Below, piece by piece: positions 60,806-64,000 of a stretch of DNA of 64,000 nt. The DNA is taken from NCBI RefSeq assembly GCF_050589605.1, contig NZ_JBNGOO010000004.1; one strand, 5' to 3'. Positions within the stretch are counted from its first letter, which is position 1; each line of letters begins with the position of its first letter. A program made the position numbers and the translations under genes. The notes beneath the pieces were generated by a model. The model saw only the letters and a program-made list of their open reading frames with translations, was not told where the DNA came from and did no database searches. The DNA is from Granulosicoccus sp947495035 (GTDB lineage Bacteria; Pseudomonadota; Gammaproteobacteria; Granulosicoccales; Granulosicoccaceae).

Positions 60806-62398
60806 ATGAGATTGTTCAAAACCGCGCTGCTGGCGTCGGCCCTGGCACTGAGCGCCAGCGTCATGCTGCCGGCTTCAGCGTCTACCCCGCCACAGGTGTT
60901 GGTCGTCGCCCAGAACATCGACGACATCGTGGCGATTGACCCCGCTCAGGCGTATGAGTTTTCGTCCGGCGAACTGGTCACCAATGTCTATGACCGCCTG
61001 GTGCAGTACGATGCGGAAGACCCGACCGTTCTGGCAGACGGTATTGCCGAGTCATGGGAAACCGATGCCGACGCCAAGACCGTCACCTTCACCTTGCGTG
61101 ATGACGCGGTGTTCCATTCCGGCAACCCGGTGCGACCCGAGGATGTCGTGTTCTCCTTCGAGCGTGTCATCAAGTTGAACCTGACACCTGCCTTCATTCT
61201 GGCGCAGTTGGGTTGGACACCCGAAAACGTACTGGAGAATGTCACGGCTGATGGCAACACGGTCACCGTTCACTATGCGGGTGACTACTCGCCGGCCTTC
61301 GTACTCAATGTATTGGCCTCACGTCCAGCATCCATTGTCGATCAGGAAACGGTAATGGCCAATGAGGTCGATGGCGACATGGGCAATGCCTGGTTGAATG
61401 AAAACTCGGCAGGTTCCGGCCCTTACTCCATCGTCTCCTACCGTCCTGCTGAACTGATTCGTCTGAAAGCCAACAGTGACTACTTCAAGGGGGCACCGGG
61501 TACGAAGTCTCTGATCATCAAGCATGTGGCCGAAGCGGCGACTCAACAATTGCTGCTGGAATCCGGTGATGTGGATATGGCAAAAAACCTGACGCCTGAT
61601 CAGATCGAATCACTGGACAGGGACGCGCTGAAAGTGGACGTGTTTCCACAGGCTGCTGTTCACTTCCTGAGCTTCAACCAGAAGACAGAATCACTCACGC
61701 CTCCTGCCGTGTGGGAAGCTGCGCGTTATCTGGTGGACTACGAGGGCATGACGAACTCCATCATCAAGGGACAGATGGAAGTGCATCAGGCGTTCTGGCC
61801 CAAGGGTTTTCCCGGCTCTTACGATGAAACGCCATTCACCTACGATCTGGAAAAAGCCAAGAGCATTCTGAGCGAGGCAGGCATTGAAACACCGATTACC
61901 GTGACGCTGGATGTCATCAACGCTGCACCGTTTACCGATATGGCTCAGTCCGTTCAGGCAAGCTTTGCCGAAGCCGGCATCAACTTCGACATACTGCCCG
62001 GCACCGGTAGCCAGGTAATCACCAAGTACCGCGAGCGCAGCCATCAGGCCATGCTGCTGTACTGGGGACCCGACTTCATGGACCCACACTCCAATGCCAA
62101 GGCATTCGCCTATAACTCGGACAACTCTGACGAGAACTATGCGGCGACCACCACCTGGCGCAATGCCTGGGCTGTGCCGGATGACATGAACCAGATGACC
62201 AACGACGCGCTGACCGAAGCCGACCCGGACAAGCGACTGGGCATATACGTGGAACTACAGAAGCGCGTTCAGGAAAGCTCCCCCATCGTGATCATGTTCC
62301 AGGCCGCCTATCAGGTTGCAATGGGCAAGAACGTGAATGGGTATGTGAACGGGGCTACTTCGGATTTTGTTTATTATCGGTTGGTGAGCAAGGATTGA
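60806..62398 (+). CDS. Family 5 (peptide/nickel-type) solute-binding protein
   Basis: The ATG at 60806 follows CACAGGAGAAGTCA; 530 aa with signal peptide MRLFKTALLASALALSASVMLPASA. The SBP_bac_5 core is seen in VTNVYDRLVQYDAEDPTVLADGIAESWETDADAKTVTF, AVFHSGNPVRPEDVVFSFERVI and NENSAGSGPYSIVSYRPAELIRL. It delivers oligopeptides or similar solutes to a Dpp/Opp-type ABC importer. None is adjacent; the importer at 24.1-27.6 kb lacks a binding protein and is a possible partner. Confidence 0.93.
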   Translation: MRLFKTALLASALALSASVMLPASASTPPQVLVVAQNIDDIVAIDPAQAYEFSSGELVTNVYDRLVQYDAEDPTVLADGIAESWETDADAKTVTFTLRDDAVFHSGNPVRPEDVVFSFERVIKLNLTPAFILAQLGWTPENVLENVTADGNTVTVHYAGDYSPAFVLNVLASRPASIVDQETVMANEVDGDMGNAWLNENSAGSGPYSIVSYRPAELIRLKANSDYFKGAPGTKSLIIKHVAEAATQQLLLESGDVDMAKNLTPDQIESLDRDALKVDVFPQAAVHFLSFNQKTESLTPPAVWEAARYLVDYEGMTNSIIKGQMEVHQAFWPKGFPGSYDETPFTYDLEKAKSILSEAGIETPITVTLDVINAAPFTDMAQSVQASFAEAGINFDILPGTGSQVITKYRERSHQAMLLYWGPDFMDPHSNAKAFAYNSDNSDENYAATTTWRNAWAVPDDMNQMTNDALTEADPDKRLGIYVELQKRVQESSPIVIMFQAAYQVAMGKNVNGYVNGATSDFVYYRLVSKD

Positions 62399-62419
62399 TT
62401 GCAGGGTTTTGATTGGGGT

Positions 62420-62435
62420 CGCGCAGGGATGCGCG
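62420..62435 (+). terminator. Hairpin after the solute-binding protein
   Basis: CGCGCA-GGGA-TGCGCG (6-bp perfect arms, GGGA loop) lies 22 bp past the stop. No T-run follows, so it may act as a weak terminator or as a 3'-end-protecting hairpin. Confidence 0.45.
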
Positions 62436-62999
62436 GGATCCGAGGCTGAGTAATCGACAAATTTGCTCGAGAATCAGCCTCATATGCCGATAGGAGCATT
62501 CTCAGAAGTTGAGTGACTTTGAGACGCTTGTTTTCGCTGTGCTTGTCTACAAAGCACATGTGTCAAACATTTTCTGTATGGCTGCTTAGTGACCACAGCG
62601 GCTGTTTGTTTCTTGATGACGGTGGTCCGGTTTGTGGAGCGACGAGTTGCCTTGCAAGCGTCGTCGGCCGTAAGCCAGTGCAGTTCAGATACAATTTCTA
62701 GGACAAAATTCTTACCTAGCAGAATTTCAAAAAACTAAATACAACTGACGATTTATATCCGGTTAGAAAAAGAATAATAATGATCCGGGGAGAATAGTCA
62801 TTGCGAATTAGTAACAACAGACAACCCTGATATCGCAAATTACCAATTTAGAAAGAGCCGGAGTGCCTGACGGGTTGAGTTGCACTTACGGATTGAATTC
62901 GCCCTCTACAATAGTCAATGGAAAGCAAGTTATGGCGTACATTGTATATGTAGTAACTGCGCGAATCGCAATTATTTATACCTCCATCTTACGCATCTA
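62436..62999. other. AT-rich intergenic stretch
   Basis: About 560 bp with no defensible gene. From about 62700 the sequence is far more AT-rich than the rest of the window, for example around GAAAAAGAATAATAATGAT. This marks the edge of what is probably acquired DNA. Confidence 0.6.
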
Positions 63000-63716
63000 A
63001 TGTCTAAGCACATAAAGACCATAGAACTCTTGAAGACTTTGGGAGTATTATTAGGAGGCCCGACAGCGTTCGCAGCCTTAGCCGAAATCGACGACAGGTT
63101 GGAATTGAATCCAATACTTGAACGGATAGTACTAAATTTTGACACTTTTCAAGAGAGTGCTTGGTCCGATATTTCACATTTCTTAAATTTGGATATTGAT
63201 CTGACTAAGTTCGCATCGCTTTTAACAATTACTACTCTACTCTTTATGCCGGTGGTGATAGATGTCGTGAAACGTGGTTTTTACGGTACAACTGACAAGG
63301 CTGAAAGAACTATATTTGAAACGAGGTTAGTCATAATAAAAGGGGTCATTGGCCTTGGGTTTATGTGTTTACTGTTGACCATGTTTGGGCTTCCAATGCT
63401 GATTCCATTGATGACCTTTTTGGGAGCGTTAATCGTAAAAGGTAAACAGTCCATACCTATATATAAGAAGGCGACGACGATCAAAAGCCGTTTTTGTGCC
63501 TTATTTACAATTATTATTATGCTCACCTGCTATATCATTGCTCTTCCAATGTCGGTATATGCTGCTCTGAAAAGCGTAAATGGCGGTACTATTCCAGACG
63601 TGGACTGGTGGGTAGTCAGCAGTTCCCGGCCAGTGAAAACGGCCCTGACTATCAACGAGTTGCAGAGTTCTGACAAGTCGCCTTTCGTAACCTACGCTCA
63701 ATGGAAACACCATTGA
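63000..63716 (+). CDS. Membrane protein of unknown function in AT-rich DNA
   Basis: I chose the ATG at 63000 (MSKHIKTIELLKTLG; 238 aa); a TTG at 62880 would add 40 residues. No clear ribosome-binding site is present. At least three hydrophobic segments are seen: FASLLTITTLLFMPVVIDVV, VIIKGVIGLGFMCLLLTMFGL with LIPLMTFLGALIV, and FCALFTIIIMLTCYIIALPM. A soluble C-terminal tail follows. Codon use is AT-rich and unlike every other gene in the window, and a transposase gene follows 13 bp after its stop. It is probably horizontally acquired. No family is recognised. Confidence 0.6.
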   Translation: MSKHIKTIELLKTLGVLLGGPTAFAALAEIDDRLELNPILERIVLNFDTFQESAWSDISHFLNLDIDLTKFASLLTITTLLFMPVVIDVVKRGFYGTTDKAERTIFETRLVIIKGVIGLGFMCLLLTMFGLPMLIPLMTFLGALIVKGKQSIPIYKKATTIKSRFCALFTIIIMLTCYIIALPMSVYAALKSVNGGTIPDVDWWVVSSSRPVKTALTINELQSSDKSPFVTYAQWKHH

Positions 63717-63729
63717 GAGTCTGTCACCT

Positions 63730-64000
63730 ATGGCTTCGCAATTGGCTACGCTGCGCAAGGATCTCTCGGCTCCGGGATTGATCAGGACGGTGAGAGAGCA
63801 ATTCTCCAAGATCACTGATACTCGGCGTCAAGGCAGTATTGTATTTACGCTGCCAGACACTTTGTGCGCAGCGCTGGCCATGTTTCAATTCAAATGGCCC
63901 TCCCTGCTGCAGTTCGATGAGGCCAGCCATGGCGACCAGACTGTCATGGGTAATCTGCGTCGGCTCTTTTGGCTCGACGAGGTTGCCTCGGATAGCCAGA
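63730..64000 (+). mobile_element. N-terminal part of a transposase gene (cut by window end)
   Basis: An ATG at 63730 opens a frame that runs without a stop to the window end (90 codons). It reads MASQLATLRKDLSAPGL, then VREQFSKITDTRRQGSIVFTLPDTLCAALAMFQFK, then PSLLQFDEASHGDQTVMGNLRRLFWLDE. This matches the N-terminal pattern of a widespread transposase group (often listed under ISNCY or IS4/IS5-like): 'F-x-I-x-D-x-R ... D-x-L-x-x-A-L-A-x-F ... K-x-P-S-L-L-x-F-D'. The catalytic domain would lie beyond 64000. G+C rises again relative to the preceding gene, suggesting the element has its own origin. Confidence 0.7.

Noticed and set aside
62513..62701. 62-aa ORF after the binding-protein gene
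   Set aside because: No ribosome-binding site, no recognisable features, and it lies in the composition-shift zone; best treated as chance.
63724..63930. 68-aa minus-strand ORF near the window end
   Set aside because: It is antisense to the transposase frame that starts at 63730 and runs off the window.

Overview
The window reads as chromosomal DNA of a free-living, probably marine, Gram-negative gammaproteobacterium. The evidence is moderately high G+C, many outer-membrane and lipoprotein genes, TRAP and MFS transporters, LysR regulators and an assimilatory nitrate operon of the Pseudomonas/Marinobacter kind. A Granulosicoccus-like member of the Chromatiales would fit, but that is inference. 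Genes are densely packed, with many ATGA/TGATG stop-start overlaps. I saw no rRNA, tRNA, CRISPR array or prophage.

Layout. 1-9.6 kb: a surface-protein operon with the end of an outer-membrane beta-barrel, an OmpA-domain lipoprotein and two very long secreted DUF11-type repeat proteins. 9.7-11.5 kb: a MetE-like methyltransferase and a peroxiredoxin-like protein, each followed by a short tandem repeat. 11.8-17.2 kb (minus): a Gld-type ABC system (ATPase, a permease fused to GldG, and a DUF4340 protein carrying an (Ala-Asn)10 tract). 17.4-20.7 kb (minus): AbrB-family permease, glycosyltransferase 2, SDR oxidoreductase, GAF protein. 20.8-23.9 kb (minus): a ThuA-domain lipoprotein and an eight-module Cys-x5-Cys repeat protein that I do not recognise. 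24.1-27.6 kb (minus): a peptide/nickel-type ABC importer without a binding protein. 27.7-29.8 kb: a divergent LysR/Old Yellow Enzyme pair.

30.3-40.0 kb is the nitrate assimilation region. It has a NarK-type transporter and a PP2C-Ser/Thr-kinase fusion on plus, facing GAF-GAF, nirB, nirD and nasA on minus. NarK brings in nitrate, NasA reduces it to nitrite, and NirBD reduces nitrite to ammonium. The kinase/phosphatase and the tandem-GAF protein are likely regulators. The leaders contain several strong hairpins.

40.4-50.6 kb: an acidic lipoprotein, a PhyH dioxygenase/LysR pair, a small lipoprotein, a tandem repeat running into an assembly gap, a LysE/ArgP pair, a peroxiredoxin, a MipA/OmpV protein, an S41 peptidase lipoprotein and a GlxA-type AraC regulator. 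51.1-58.7 kb: a catabolic cluster on minus (FAD amine oxidase-like enzyme, TRAP DctP-DctQ-DctM, dihydroxyacetone-kinase-like protein, cupin) with a divergent HTH regulator. 58.8-62.4 kb: a YqjM-type ene-reductase, a P-loop protein and an orphan family-5 solute-binding protein. 62.4-64 kb: an AT-rich stretch with an unknown membrane protein, then the start of a transposase cut by the window edge.

Two themes stand out. Five unrelated short tandem arrays (5-11 bp units) occur in 64 kb, four of them at or just past gene 3' ends. Several divergent regulator/enzyme pairs have clear inverted repeats between them.
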